Of a stretch of DNA of 35,518 nucleotides, positions 18,901 through 25,183 are shown piece after piece. The stretch's first letter is position 1. Every line of letters starts with the position of its first letter. The translations under genes were made by a program, and so were the position numbers. The stretch is from CAZOKZ01 sp964580585 (lineage in GTDB: Bacteria; Sumerlaeota; Sumerlaeia; SLMS01; JAHLLQ01), in assembly GCA_964580585.1 (NCBI GenBank), contig CAZOKZ010000045.1:1-35518 (forward strand). The letters run 5' to 3'. The notes beneath the pieces were generated by a model. It was not told where the DNA came from. It searched no databases and was given only the letters and a program-made list of their open reading frames with translations.

Positions 18901-19187
18901 CCGACTTTGGAATAAATCTCGTTTTTATAGAAATCCAGAACGCTCGATGGGTCGGTGGGGTCCTCGTCGGCGTCCTCCATTTGCAGCCAATTATCACCTC
19001 CGACGGCGTAGGGAATCACGGCGTGATCGCGAATGGCGGCATTCAATGACGCACGCAAGGTGACGGGCGTTGTCGGGTCAACGTTCGAGTAATAGTCAAC
19101 CGGGGGCTCCGCCAACGCAGCAACCCCGCCTACCAGCAGCAGGCAGATCGCCTTCGGAACCAGCCATGTTCGTTCGCCACGATTCAT
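15912..19187 (-). CDS. Secreted endonuclease I family protein with FN3 and Calx-beta domains
   Basis: The 1091-residue protein has a signal peptide (cleavage near residue 26, ALA/EPP). An endonuclease I (EndA/NucM type) domain follows, to about residue 285. It shows the His-Me-finger signature NREHLWPKSFG (103-113) followed by DLHHLRLVNGSYNSARNN, which cleaves DNA using a metal ion. Next is a fibronectin type III domain (about 293-380), then a long beta-rich region of about 450 residues whose LEQIN...GG pattern resembles lamin-tail/OB-like repeats. A Calx-beta domain lies at about 835-940, before a final beta-rich domain. EndA-type nucleases are usually 200-300 residues, so this is an unusually extended form, probably surface-attached or secreted. 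The start at 19187 gives a clean signal peptide; 19196 and 19229 are alternatives. The gene contains six copies of GGGGACGGAG. Confidence 0.9.
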   Translation of the reverse strand: MNRGERTWLVPKAICLLLVGGVAALAEPPVDYYSNVDPTTPVTLRASLNAAIRDHAVIPYAVGGDNWLQMEDADEDPTDPSSVLDFYKNEIYSKVGGGSGPYNREHLWPKSFGFPLESGIGVKPFADLHHLRLVNGSYNSARNNRVFDVCNDLCARYPTTANHGVGGESGTFPSDSNWGTGVGVSGAWRVWNHRQGDAARALFYMDVRYEGAPGEPDLVLTDELSLVAASATGSNEPIAYMGILSVLLDWHDADPPDTSEQRRNDRVFLYQQNRNPFIDHPEWVDCVFLGECVAPPTGLAAVPGNGQIALDWADNAEVNLAGYNVYRAEAGGAFVSLNGVLSASSAYLDSSAANGMVYAYRVTAVTDDGLESLASGEVLARAATASQLASTISAGPMTELPTVSPLRTTPFDAEWNVDFVIQDDGASPDVDTEALRFPNLVLTPGPGNEFADWTGVLAGAMIESEGATFPGNVSSQSIAFDGLNTDTGGFGFIADNAARTYRVKVWLREDLAEPVNVDGRHLVFELNGLGVRTLPYSTSGVGSSERMDSGAANNRLDVEATRLRFVETPTLATLNTDFSATLEAVDCFGNRDRDATPTVELSLDCVSANLTAAGGLAQLLVQGIHTWGDLQLDAALETGRLVAVDQSGTLDEATSDSFSILAHPLSIDVSGYTLEQINSSQAATLPTGTEVAVGGCLVLGRQATREDFAAFWGDFPQEATYANGFALVGGSGFPVINGGEQYRLFDASNNQVEPNSDFLPPDPLGTEQFATRISTTNDLFTTATIPNVYATPGLFAGLTAGDGAVRWTEFSDTEGTGNFIYEFAELYYDALPASAGVFAFASPRFEGAETDGAVEAHIQRLGGANGTASVRVRTMTATAGTEDFDPVDVMFIFEHGERTKTISVSLADDAEIETDEVIALVLENPSAGASLGCWSTAELTILGEDQTQTIGEGNAPPRYFTRGTCATVDFNEGTQTDVRVRLERSLDNVSGIGSGARTNVASALWHVESTRAGTETILVAFDYFDEEIQGIFEHNLRLFTAPSPDGSWLPVPVQRLDPEHNRIEGEVSVLGYFILADKDALEASLDGWGDY
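16057..17127. repeat. Cluster of six GGGGACGGAG decamers
   Basis: Exact copies of GGGGACGGAG lie at 16057-16066 on the plus strand. Reverse complements lie at 16143-16152, 16542-16551, 16778-16787, 16887-16896 and 17118-17127. They are inside the nuclease gene but encode different residues (GTE in four, GDG in one, PSP in one), so codon preference alone does not explain them. Five more exact copies lie at 83-92, 328-337, 27827-27836, 29961-29970 and 29979-29988. Confidence 0.8.
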
Positions 19188-19328
19188 GCGATGCATCGGA
19201 CCGATAAAATGACGAAAGCGCAATCCCAACCCACGTCGAAATCCGGATGGTATCGGGTTTGCTGGGGCGTAAAGGGTGCCTTTGGCATTCCAGGGTGCTC
19301 GATTCGGTTTTCAACCCTTCGGCTGGTC

Positions 19329-19358
19329 TTGACATGTACGGCTGCAAACCCGTTTAGA
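19329..19358 (+). promoter_or_regulatory. Candidate sigma-70-type promoter
   Basis: A perfect -35 TTGACA (19329-19334) is followed, at 18 bases, by TTTAGA (19353-19358). An ACCCG/CGGGT inverted repeat (19348-19352 and 19361-19365) encloses the -10 element and could be an operator or early-transcript hairpin. The next gene starts 60 bases downstream at 19419. Confidence 0.45.
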
Positions 19359-19418
19359 TGCGGGTATTAGAATGAAAAAACGAAATCGGCACGTTCTATC
19401 TCGAAGAATGCGAGTGCG

Positions 19419-20414
19419 ATGAATAAGAATCTGAATCTGGCCATCATTGCGGTGGTGGTGTTAAGCGTCAGTGTTGTCCTGACCATTTTCCTGACCGTAA
19501 AACCCGGGGATGTCGTTGTGGAGGATCCGACGTTCCTGGTGCAACCGCGTGCAGTAAATCGCACAGAAACGTTTCAGAACGGCAACACGTCGCATCCAGG
19601 CACCACAAAGTCGATCCCTTCGCCCGGCTTGGTTCGGGGGTACGACGAGACCGTTCAAATCAACCCCGATTATGAATTAAGTCAGAAGCTGGACCTTGCC
19701 GACGAGGACTTATTGGAGACGGAAACGGTCAATAGGCTGCTGCTTGTCTTTGGTTCCTATGAGGAACTTTACAAGGCCATCGGTACCCTGCAGCGCGAGG
19801 ATTTGATCGATTATCTGGTTCGTGAAGAGCAGCTCCGCGACGAGGTCGCCCACCTGCTCCCGGTTGAAAAGGACACTGAAACCAGGGCATTTATGCTTCG
19901 TCGCGTGCTCCCTGAAGGGTTGTTCGATTCCAGCACAGGCGATGACGAGCCGATCGATCGCGAATTGATGGCCCTACTGGATCAACCCACGGATTCCGCC
20001 ATCGGTCCGGAGGAATGGCTGGCAAGAATGGACCTTGCAGAAATCCTCGATCCCAAGTATGCTTTGGATTGGACGCGAGATGCGCAGAAGGCTCATCCAG
20101 GCAATCCGGACGTCGGAATACATGCGGCCTCGATGACCATGACGATTGGCATGAGTGTTGATGATGTAAGCAAGGAGGAGCGCGAACAGGCGGAAAGTCG
20201 GATTATCAACTATCTTTCCAACAGCACTCCCGACCAGTTTAACGCCAGCCAACGCAAGCGAGCCTACATGGCTTTGTATTGGAGTGACGACAAGGAAGGA
20301 ACGAGGGATTTCTTTCAGACACGCCTGGAATCGGAATCTGACTACGACGTACGCCGGATTTTAGAGAATCTGATCGCACGTCTGGATCGCAAATTGGCCG
20401 ATAACAAGAATTAA
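19419..20414 (+). CDS. Membrane-anchored helical protein of unknown function
   Basis: The 331-residue protein has an uncleaved signal anchor (residues 6-27), so the rest is probably periplasmic. A linker of about 60 polar residues precedes an alpha-helical domain rich in Leu, Glu, Asp and Arg (for example LQREDLIDYLVREEQLRDEVAHLL). The spacing suggests HEAT- or TPR-like helical pairs, with a final helix YDVRRILENLIARLDRKL. No catalytic motif is visible. The ATG has only a weak ribosome-binding stretch. It is divergent from the nuclease gene, with about 230 bases between them holding a good promoter candidate. A role as a periplasmic scaffold is possible but unproven. Confidence 0.7.
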   Translation: MNKNLNLAIIAVVVLSVSVVLTIFLTVKPGDVVVEDPTFLVQPRAVNRTETFQNGNTSHPGTTKSIPSPGLVRGYDETVQINPDYELSQKLDLADEDLLETETVNRLLLVFGSYEELYKAIGTLQREDLIDYLVREEQLRDEVAHLLPVEKDTETRAFMLRRVLPEGLFDSSTGDDEPIDRELMALLDQPTDSAIGPEEWLARMDLAEILDPKYALDWTRDAQKAHPGNPDVGIHAASMTMTIGMSVDDVSKEEREQAESRIINYLSNSTPDQFNASQRKRAYMALYWSDDKEGTRDFFQTRLESESDYDVRRILENLIARLDRKLADNKN

Positions 20415-20627
20415 GGCCGATAAAGCCTTCGATCCGAGAACTGACGGACATTTCTGGAAAGAAACGAAAAAACCATTGCGCGGGTACCGGAATTAGGGCT
20501 TGCTTCCCCTATCAGATGTGATTGTTTTAGTAACTAGGCTGGATAAAACTGTATTGCTTTGACCGTGAGTAGAACCATCAGAGATAAACTGACGTCGCCA
20601 GAGCGACTCGATCGCAGGAGGAAATCA

Positions 20628-21755
20628 ATGACTCGTAACATGAAATTGGCAGGAAAGGGAATCGGCACGATCGCATGCTTCGCCTTGGCTTGTGGCTTGA
20701 TGATCGGAGCGACTTCCGCGAACGCCCAACCGTTCGACCCCGCCGAAAACGACACGATCCTTGGCGGATCTGCCGGCTTTACCGATATTTTCGCTCTTTC
20801 CGAAGCTGGCCGCGCTGGCGATCCTCTGCATGAAAAGGTCGTCTCGAGCATTCGTGAAGACGGCAGCGACCCGGGCAACCTGTCCACCGTCGATCTCGAC
20901 AGCGGCACGGTCTCCACCGTTGACGCCCTGGTCGAAGCCGACACCAACGGCAACATCTTCGGTATCGTTGATGTCGCTGTCTCCGGTTACGGCGACACAA
21001 AAGGCGACAAGACAGCCAGCGTTGAATTGCCCGCAAGCGGACGTATGCGTTTCCGCGAAAAAGTTGAAAAACTGTATGTTGCCGATGGCGGCGACAAGGC
21101 TCTCTATCAGCCCTATCACGGCGAAGTCGTGCGCAGCTTGAAGCACCAAGTGGCTTTGAAGGGTAATTCCCGTCATGGAAAAATCAGCCTCAAAGCAACC
21201 AACGAAGACGTTCGTTTCGATTACGATGACGATCCGTTGACGTTCGTCGGTTCGATGAAGACCTCTGTCAAAGGCTTTGGCAAAGGCGAAAGCGCTGTTG
21301 TTATCACCGGCTTGATCGACAACGCCGCCTGGTTCCGCATCTCCGCCCCGTCGATCACTGTGGACCCCAGCCTGCAGAAGTGGCAGGGCGACGCCCAACT
21401 GACCACGCCGTTCAACACCGGTAAGGGCACCAAGGCGGTTGCAGTCGTCCCCGGTGGCGATTCCAAGCTGAAACTGAAATATTACGATGAAGTGAAGGGC
21501 AAAACCGGTCGCTTCAGCCTGAAACAGTCCAACGAGTTTGAAGGCGCAAAGTACAAAACCTCGATGACCGGTTTCCTGCTGAACACGGAAGACGAAGCGC
21601 AAGAATTGGTCGATGGCGACATGGCCCTTTCGGACCTTCAATATCGCGACCGTAACTTCTCGTTCCGCACACCTGCCGCGAGCACCTCGATTCGCTCAAC
21701 GTATGCCGACGAATCGATTCTCGAGCGTCTGTTCGGTGGCGGCGGCGGCGGCTGA
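20628..21755 (+). CDS. Secreted protein of unknown function with polyglycine C-terminus
   Basis: The 375-residue protein has a clear signal peptide with cleavage after ANA (residue 33). The mature protein is Lys/Gly/Asp-rich and looks beta-stranded, with many alternating charged and hydrophobic residues (for example LKLKYYDEVKGKTGRFSLKQ) and repeated 'xGFG/xGKG' turns. It ends ERLFGGGGGG. An AGGAGG lies seven bases before the ATG, and a strong intrinsic terminator follows, so this is a well-expressed single-gene unit. The frame is open upstream to 20559, but the ribosome-binding site fixes 20628. I do not recognise the family. A structural envelope or extracellular matrix protein is one possibility. 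Confidence 0.8.
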   Translation: MTRNMKLAGKGIGTIACFALACGLMIGATSANAQPFDPAENDTILGGSAGFTDIFALSEAGRAGDPLHEKVVSSIREDGSDPGNLSTVDLDSGTVSTVDALVEADTNGNIFGIVDVAVSGYGDTKGDKTASVELPASGRMRFREKVEKLYVADGGDKALYQPYHGEVVRSLKHQVALKGNSRHGKISLKATNEDVRFDYDDDPLTFVGSMKTSVKGFGKGESAVVITGLIDNAAWFRISAPSITVDPSLQKWQGDAQLTTPFNTGKGTKAVAVVPGGDSKLKLKYYDEVKGKTGRFSLKQSNEFEGAKYKTSMTGFLLNTEDEAQELVDGDMALSDLQYRDRNFSFRTPAASTSIRSTYADESILERLFGGGGGG

Positions 21756-21789
21756 TTCGCCAAACCGCGCTTAGTTCTCAGAATCCTCT

Positions 21790-21827
21790 CGGGGCAGACA
21801 AATTCATGTCTGCCCCGTTTCTTTTTT
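21790..21827 (+). terminator. Intrinsic terminator
   Basis: A perfect 11-base stem (CGGGGCAGACA with TGTCTGCCCCG) around the loop AATTCA is followed by TTTCTTTTTT. It ends the transcript of the secreted polyglycine protein, 35 bases after its stop. Confidence 0.92.
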
Positions 21828-21849
21828 CTACCACCTCGCCACCACTAGC

Positions 21850-21877
21850 TTGACTCCCCCCAAGGGGAGCGTATTCT
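21850..21877 (+). promoter_or_regulatory. Candidate promoter with palindromic spacer
   Basis: TTGACT (21850-21855) and TATTCT (21872-21877) are 16 bases apart, a good sigma-70 match. The spacer contains TCCCC-CCAA-GGGGA, an inverted repeat that could be a repressor or activator site. It lies between the terminator of the previous gene and the FHA-GAF start at 21907. Confidence 0.55.
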
Positions 21878-21906
21878 GTCCCTATTCCAATGGGGATGTT
21901 GAGAAA

Positions 21907-22983
21907 ATGAGCACTTGTCTCCTGATTGATGGCCCGGGGATGTGGGCCTATAACGTTGAACTGAAAAAAATGCTCAAGTTGACCATCGGTCGCGCTCGCC
22001 AGAACGAACTCGTTTTGAAAGACGATCGCGTTTCCGGCAAGCATGCCGTCATTTTGTGGGAAGAAACCTGCTGGCGCGTTCGCGACCTGGGCAGCAGCAA
22101 CGGCACGCTGGTCAACGGAATGAGCGTTCAGGAATCCGAACTGCGCGACGGCGACCGCCTCAAAGTCGGTAATACGGATATCCTTTTCAAAGATAAAGCG
22201 ACTCGAATAGCCGACGATGCGTGGGACGCCACCGTGATGCGCATGTCGCGGCACGAGGTAGCCTTGCGTGGCGCCATCGAACGGTCGGGAAAAAATCAAA
22301 AAGAAGAAGTGGTTGTCATTCCCGACCTGCATCTGGCCCCTGCGACCGAAGTCGTCGATCTGAATCCGGGCATTTCACCCGGCGGTACCCCGTCGGAAAT
22401 TTATGAGAACATGGAATTCAATCCGGATCGCTTCGTTGCCAAGAAAACGGAACAAGTCCAACATGGCCCCACGCCCGATGACATGCTTTGGGTTGCAGAA
22501 AAACTGGCGAACATCCTGGGCGAACTGGCCAAACAGAAGGACCGTAGCAAAACTCAATTGTTCTCGGTGGCGCTCGCTTGTCTGAAGAAAGAAATCAATA
22601 TCGAGAACGGTTTCCTGATGATCCCAAATCGAGAAACCAAGCGCTGGGTAATCGAAGCCTGGGTGGGTAACAACAAGGAATGGACAACGTACGAAAAGCA
22701 ACATCCCGTGCCGCTGACGGTGGCAAACGATGCCTTCAAGACAGGGGAAATCGTCTCCAACGTTTATGGACAGAAAATCAAAGGCGTCGATGCGAGCGAA
22801 AGCCTGATGCAGTTGAAAGTCCAAAGCTACATCGCGGTACCCTTGCGCCGGAAGGGTGAAAAAGCCGGATTGATTTACCTTGATATGCGCAAGGCACTAC
22901 GCACCTTCACCGAACGCGAAGTTCAGCTCATCGAGCGTGTGGGCAATTATGTTCTGGAGTTGGATAACGAACTCAGCGACTGA
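21907..22983 (+). CDS. FHA-GAF domain signalling protein
   Basis: The 358-residue cytoplasmic protein has an N-terminal forkhead-associated domain (about residues 20-97). Its key motifs are IGRARQNELVLKDDRVSGKHA and, further on, DLGSSNGTLVNG, the phosphothreonine-binding residues. A linker of about 100 residues follows, with a hydrophobic patch WVAEKLANILGELAKQ, then a C-terminal GAF domain (about 215-355) ending LIERVGNYVLELDNEL. FHA domains read targets of Ser/Thr kinases; GAF domains bind small ligands or dimerise. A partner for a kinase such as the one at 32939 is plausible but only by inference. The start at 21907 is chosen because the domain begins directly after it; the frame is open earlier, inside the promoter region. 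Confidence 0.88.
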   Translation: MSTCLLIDGPGMWAYNVELKKMLKLTIGRARQNELVLKDDRVSGKHAVILWEETCWRVRDLGSSNGTLVNGMSVQESELRDGDRLKVGNTDILFKDKATRIADDAWDATVMRMSRHEVALRGAIERSGKNQKEEVVVIPDLHLAPATEVVDLNPGISPGGTPSEIYENMEFNPDRFVAKKTEQVQHGPTPDDMLWVAEKLANILGELAKQKDRSKTQLFSVALACLKKEINIENGFLMIPNRETKRWVIEAWVGNNKEWTTYEKQHPVPLTVANDAFKTGEIVSNVYGQKIKGVDASESLMQLKVQSYIAVPLRRKGEKAGLIYLDMRKALRTFTEREVQLIERVGNYVLELDNELSD

Positions 22984-23007
22984 GACATCCCCTGCGAACA
23001 CCGATCA

Positions 23008-23571
23008 TCAATAACCCGTACGCGGCTTAACGTCTCGTGCGGGTTCTTCATTGGTATGCTGCTCGGGAATTTCTTCCAATGATTGCTCGGGCAGAATGCT
23101 TTCGGCCATTTGTTCCGTATCCGTCGCGGGCAAACCGGCCTGCTGCTCTTCCCACTCGGGGTCGGATTCATCGACAAAACGAATGGCTACACCACGCAGG
23201 AAATACAGGTCGAAATCCCCCTGCTTCCAGGCGCGGAATGGCACCGTTGGGTCCACCGTCATGCCACGGTGTTTTTCCGTCAGCAACCGAACATCCATCA
23301 CCGCGTCGGCTCCGAGATCGGCGGCGCGCTTTTGCAAATCGCGCAACTGGTCGCGTTTGATCGCCACCGTTTTGTCGGAATCGGGAAACGAATTCACAAA
23401 AGCCAACTGCACATGGGGACGATCGACGACACCCAGATACATTTTCACCTGCTCGACATTGCGCGCAGGTTGAAATTCCTGGTCGGTGATCGGATGCACG
23501 CGCGTATTGGAGCAACCTCCTGAAATGGTCGCCAGCGCCAACACCGCCAAAGTCGTCTTAATCCGTTTCAT
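23008..23571 (-). CDS. Putative lipoprotein
   Basis: The 187-residue product has a short basic start, a hydrophobic segment and a lipobox-like ISGGC with Cys20 as the probable lipid-attachment site. The middle part contains DLQKRAADLGADAVMDVRL, resembling the 'A-x-x-x-GADAV-x-x-x-x' segment of YbjQ-like/heavy-metal-binding-domain proteins. The last 60 residues are Glu- and Pro-rich and probably disordered. It follows the zinc-ribbon gene on the same strand with 78 bases between, so the two may share a transcript. The function is unknown. Confidence 0.8.
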   Translation of the reverse strand: MKRIKTTLAVLALATISGGCSNTRVHPITDQEFQPARNVEQVKMYLGVVDRPHVQLAFVNSFPDSDKTVAIKRDQLRDLQKRAADLGADAVMDVRLLTEKHRGMTVDPTVPFRAWKQGDFDLYFLRGVAIRFVDESDPEWEEQQAGLPATDTEQMAESILPEQSLEEIPEQHTNEEPARDVKPRTGY

Positions 23572-23649
23572 GTGTTCACTCGTCGTCGGTCAGATTGCGG
23601 CGACTTTGAGCCAGACCGTGCAGGGGACTCAAGCGGGAACCGCACCCGA

Positions 23650-23898
23650 TCAACCTTCGATGGGCGCTTCTTCCGCAGAATTCTTCCGATTCGTTTCCGG
23701 CTTCAGCAGGGATTCAAAGATTGCCTGATCGAAAAATTCCGTGTAACCGCATAAAGTGCATGTCGTTACCAAGTAGCGCCCGGTCGGAATGGGGAGCATC
23801 GATTCCGGTAAATGAACCGGGTGCACCACGCACTCTTTGTTACGACATTTGGGGCAGTGAAAGCGGTCTTTCAACGCCTGTTCGCCGGGATTTGCCAT
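23650..23898 (-). CDS. Small zinc-ribbon protein
   Basis: An 82-residue protein with two cysteine knuckles: C15, C18 and C23 in HCPKCRNKEC, and C47 and C50 in VTTCTLCGYTEFFD. This matches the zinc-ribbon 'nucleic-acid-binding' family (DUF2082-like), in which CPKCxxxxC...CTxCGYTE is the signature. It probably binds one zinc ion; the family's partner is unknown. GAGG lies about nine bases upstream of the ATG. It is divergent from the tiny ORF at 23952 and upstream of the lipoprotein gene. Confidence 0.85.
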   Translation of the reverse strand: MANPGEQALKDRFHCPKCRNKECVVHPVHLPESMLPIPTGRYLVTTCTLCGYTEFFDQAIFESLLKPETNRKNSAEEAPIEG

Positions 23899-23951
23899 CG
23901 GGAGACCTCAGCTTGCACGAACAAAGTTTTCAGAATACCATTGAAGGTATA

Positions 23952-24041
23952 ATGAACTCTTGGCGCAAACGCAAAGGAAACCCCATTTTATCGGAGCAGG
24001 CAAAGCGGCGGGCGAAGACAAAGTGGCACAAATTCCGCTAA
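23952..24041 (+). CDS. Possible tiny basic protein (29 residues)
   Basis: The ORF encodes a 29-residue peptide with 12 Lys/Arg (MNSWRKRKGNPILSEQAKR, then RAKTKWHKFR). GAAGG lies a few bases upstream of the ATG, and a strong intrinsic terminator follows 48 bases after the stop. A TTG at 23913 with GGGAG upstream would give a 42-residue form. A perfect TATAAT (23948-23953) overlaps the ATG. If that is a -10 element, the transcript would start inside the ORF and could instead be a small RNA of about 170 bases. I do not recognise the peptide. The basic, SEQAKRRAKT-like pattern resembles small ribosome- or nucleic-acid-binding proteins in a general way. Confidence 0.4.
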   Translation: MNSWRKRKGNPILSEQAKRRAKTKWHKFR

Positions 24042-24088
24042 GAAACAGGCGAAGGGAAAGGTAGTACCACTGAGCAAAGGGCGCTTAA

Positions 24089-24131
24089 AAGACTCCGGAA
24101 TTCGCCAGCATTCCGGGGTCTTACCCTTTTT
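24089..24131 (+). terminator. Intrinsic terminator
   Basis: A 13-base stem (AAGACTCCGGAAT with ATTCCGGGGTCTT, one G-T pair) around an eight-base loop is followed by ACCCTTTTT. It terminates a plus-strand transcript covering the tiny ORF at 23952, or a small RNA from that position. Confidence 0.85.
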
Positions 24132-24423
24132 AGGCTAAAAAAATAACCTTTTCTTAATCGGTTCCCATTTATGCAATCCCCCGAACCCATTCAGTAACGC
24201 ATTCAATAATTCACGCGCAACAAAGTCTCGTTTCTCTGGCCAAACGTTGCACGGTTGCGACAAACATTTGCGAACTGCGGCCCCTGACTCATAATAATCT
24301 AATCAAAACGATACATCGTCTGGCCCAATATCGTCCATATTACACCAGATTCAGCCTGCGACCTTCTCCACCCGCTCAAAATTTCACCGATTATTCGTCA
24401 AACCTTCGACGAGCGAAGAAAAC
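24132..24423. other. Intergenic stretch with no recognised gene
   Basis: About 290 bases, relatively AT-rich at the start, between the plus-strand terminator at 24131 and the DnaA box at 24424. I see no open frame with a ribosome-binding site, no strong hairpin and no tRNA-like fold here. Confidence 0.5.
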
Positions 24424-24432
24424 TGTGGATAA
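24424..24432 (-). promoter_or_regulatory. Consensus DnaA box
   Basis: TGTGGATAA on the plus strand is the exact complement of TTATCCACA, the high-affinity DnaA box. It touches the downstream edge of the H1-like gene's terminator. See the pair at 25120 and 25138. Confidence 0.5.
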
Positions 24433-24472
24433 AAAAGCTCAAGGCGCCGCCCGGTAAGGAAGCGACGCCTTG
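24431..24472 (-). terminator. Intrinsic terminator of the H1-like gene
   Basis: Read on the minus strand, CAAGGCGTCGC pairs with GCGGCGCCTTG (one mismatch-type pair) around an 11-base loop and is followed by AGCTTTTTT. It lies about 70 bases after the stop of the histone-like gene. Confidence 0.8.
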
Positions 24473-24540
24473 CCTCTTGAAGCTGTTCCAATCCGACCAG
24501 GCTGGACCGTTTTGGTCAGCGGACGGAAGGAGCAAATCAA

Positions 24541-24969
24541 TCAGGATTTCGATGGGGCTTTAGTCCGCGGTTTTCTTGCGGCGGCCTTCTTCGGAGCAGC
24601 AGCCTTCTTTGGGGCGGCTTTTTTCACAGTTGCCTTCTTGGCGGCGGCTTTCTTCGGGGCGGCTTTCTTTACAGTTGCCTTCTTGGCGGCGGCTTTTTTC
24701 GGAGCGGCAGCTTTTTTAGGAGCGGCTTTTTTCGCAGCAGCTTTCTTAGGAGCGGCGGCTTTCCGAGCGGTTACTTTTTTGGCAGCGGCTTTCTTTGGTG
24801 CAGCCTTTTTAGGAGCAGCAGCTTTTTTCGCTGCAGCCGGTTTTGCAGCCTTGCCCGCCGCCTTCTTCACAGCGGCGCTCTTGGCGGCAGGTTTCTTGGC
24901 GGCGGGTGCCGCCTTCTTCGCAGGGGACTTCTTCGCAGCAGCTTTCGTGGCGGCTTTCTTTTTTGCCAT
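24541..24969 (-). CDS. Histone H1-like Lys/Ala-rich DNA-binding protein
   Basis: The 142-residue protein consists almost wholly of Lys, Ala and Pro (for example KKAAPKKAAAKKATVKKAAP), like the C-terminal tail of eukaryotic histone H1 and bacterial H1-like proteins (AlgP/HctB type). Such tails bind DNA through charge and compact the nucleoid. There is no globular domain. GAGGTGA lies about 12 bases before the ATG, and a good terminator follows. Part of the gene is a 45-base tandem duplication (24611-24700), so length is likely to vary between strains. DnaA boxes lie on both sides. The composition makes homology searches unreliable, but the coding call is sound because ribosome-binding site, start, repeat phase and terminator agree. 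Confidence 0.88.
   Translation of the reverse strand: MAKKKAATKAAAKKSPAKKAAPAAKKPAAKSAAVKKAAGKAAKPAAAKKAAAPKKAAPKKAAAKKVTARKAAAPKKAAAKKAAPKKAAAPKKAAAKKATVKKAAPKKAAAKKATVKKAAPKKAAAPKKAAARKPRTKAPSKS
24611..24700 (-). repeat. 45-base tandem repeat inside the H1-like gene
   Basis: Two adjacent 45-base units (24611-24655 and 24656-24700) differ at three positions and encode the same 15-residue unit (KKAAPKKAAAKKATV phase). Such in-frame repeats typically expand and contract by slippage or recombination. Confidence 0.8.
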
Positions 24970-25119
24970 GAGCGCATCACCTCATCAGTACGGGAATATC
25001 CAATCAGGTTCACGATGATGATCGGGAATCCTGATAGGCCCATGGAAATTGCATGAACCCCGTGGATAGAGCATGTTTTGAAGTCGCTTAGAAAGGAGTC
25101 AAGTACAAATAACACATGA

Positions 25120-25146
25120 TGTGAATAAAAAGCTCATTTATCCACA
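25120..25146. promoter_or_regulatory. Pair of DnaA boxes with adjacent AT-rich stretch
   Basis: TGTGAATAA (25120-25128; complement TTATTCACA) and TTATCCACA (25138-25146) are oriented towards each other, nine bases apart. Both fit TTATNCACA. An AT-rich run (25149-25170, ATATATTTAATGAATTTT) follows directly. The pair sits upstream of the H1-like gene on its promoter side, where it could control that gene, or it could be part of a replication origin. Confidence 0.45.
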
Positions 25147-25183
25147 ACATTCGATATATTTAATGAATTTTGGGGACTGTTGC

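Noticed and set aside
20625..21641. 338-codon minus-strand frame opposite the secreted polyglycine protein
   Set aside because: The plus-strand gene has a signal peptide, ribosome-binding site and terminator; the minus-strand frame has none.
24470..25018. 182-codon plus-strand frame with AAFFGAAFF repeats
   Set aside because: Antisense of the Lys/Ala-rich histone-like gene; the repeats are complements of AAG/GCC-type codons.
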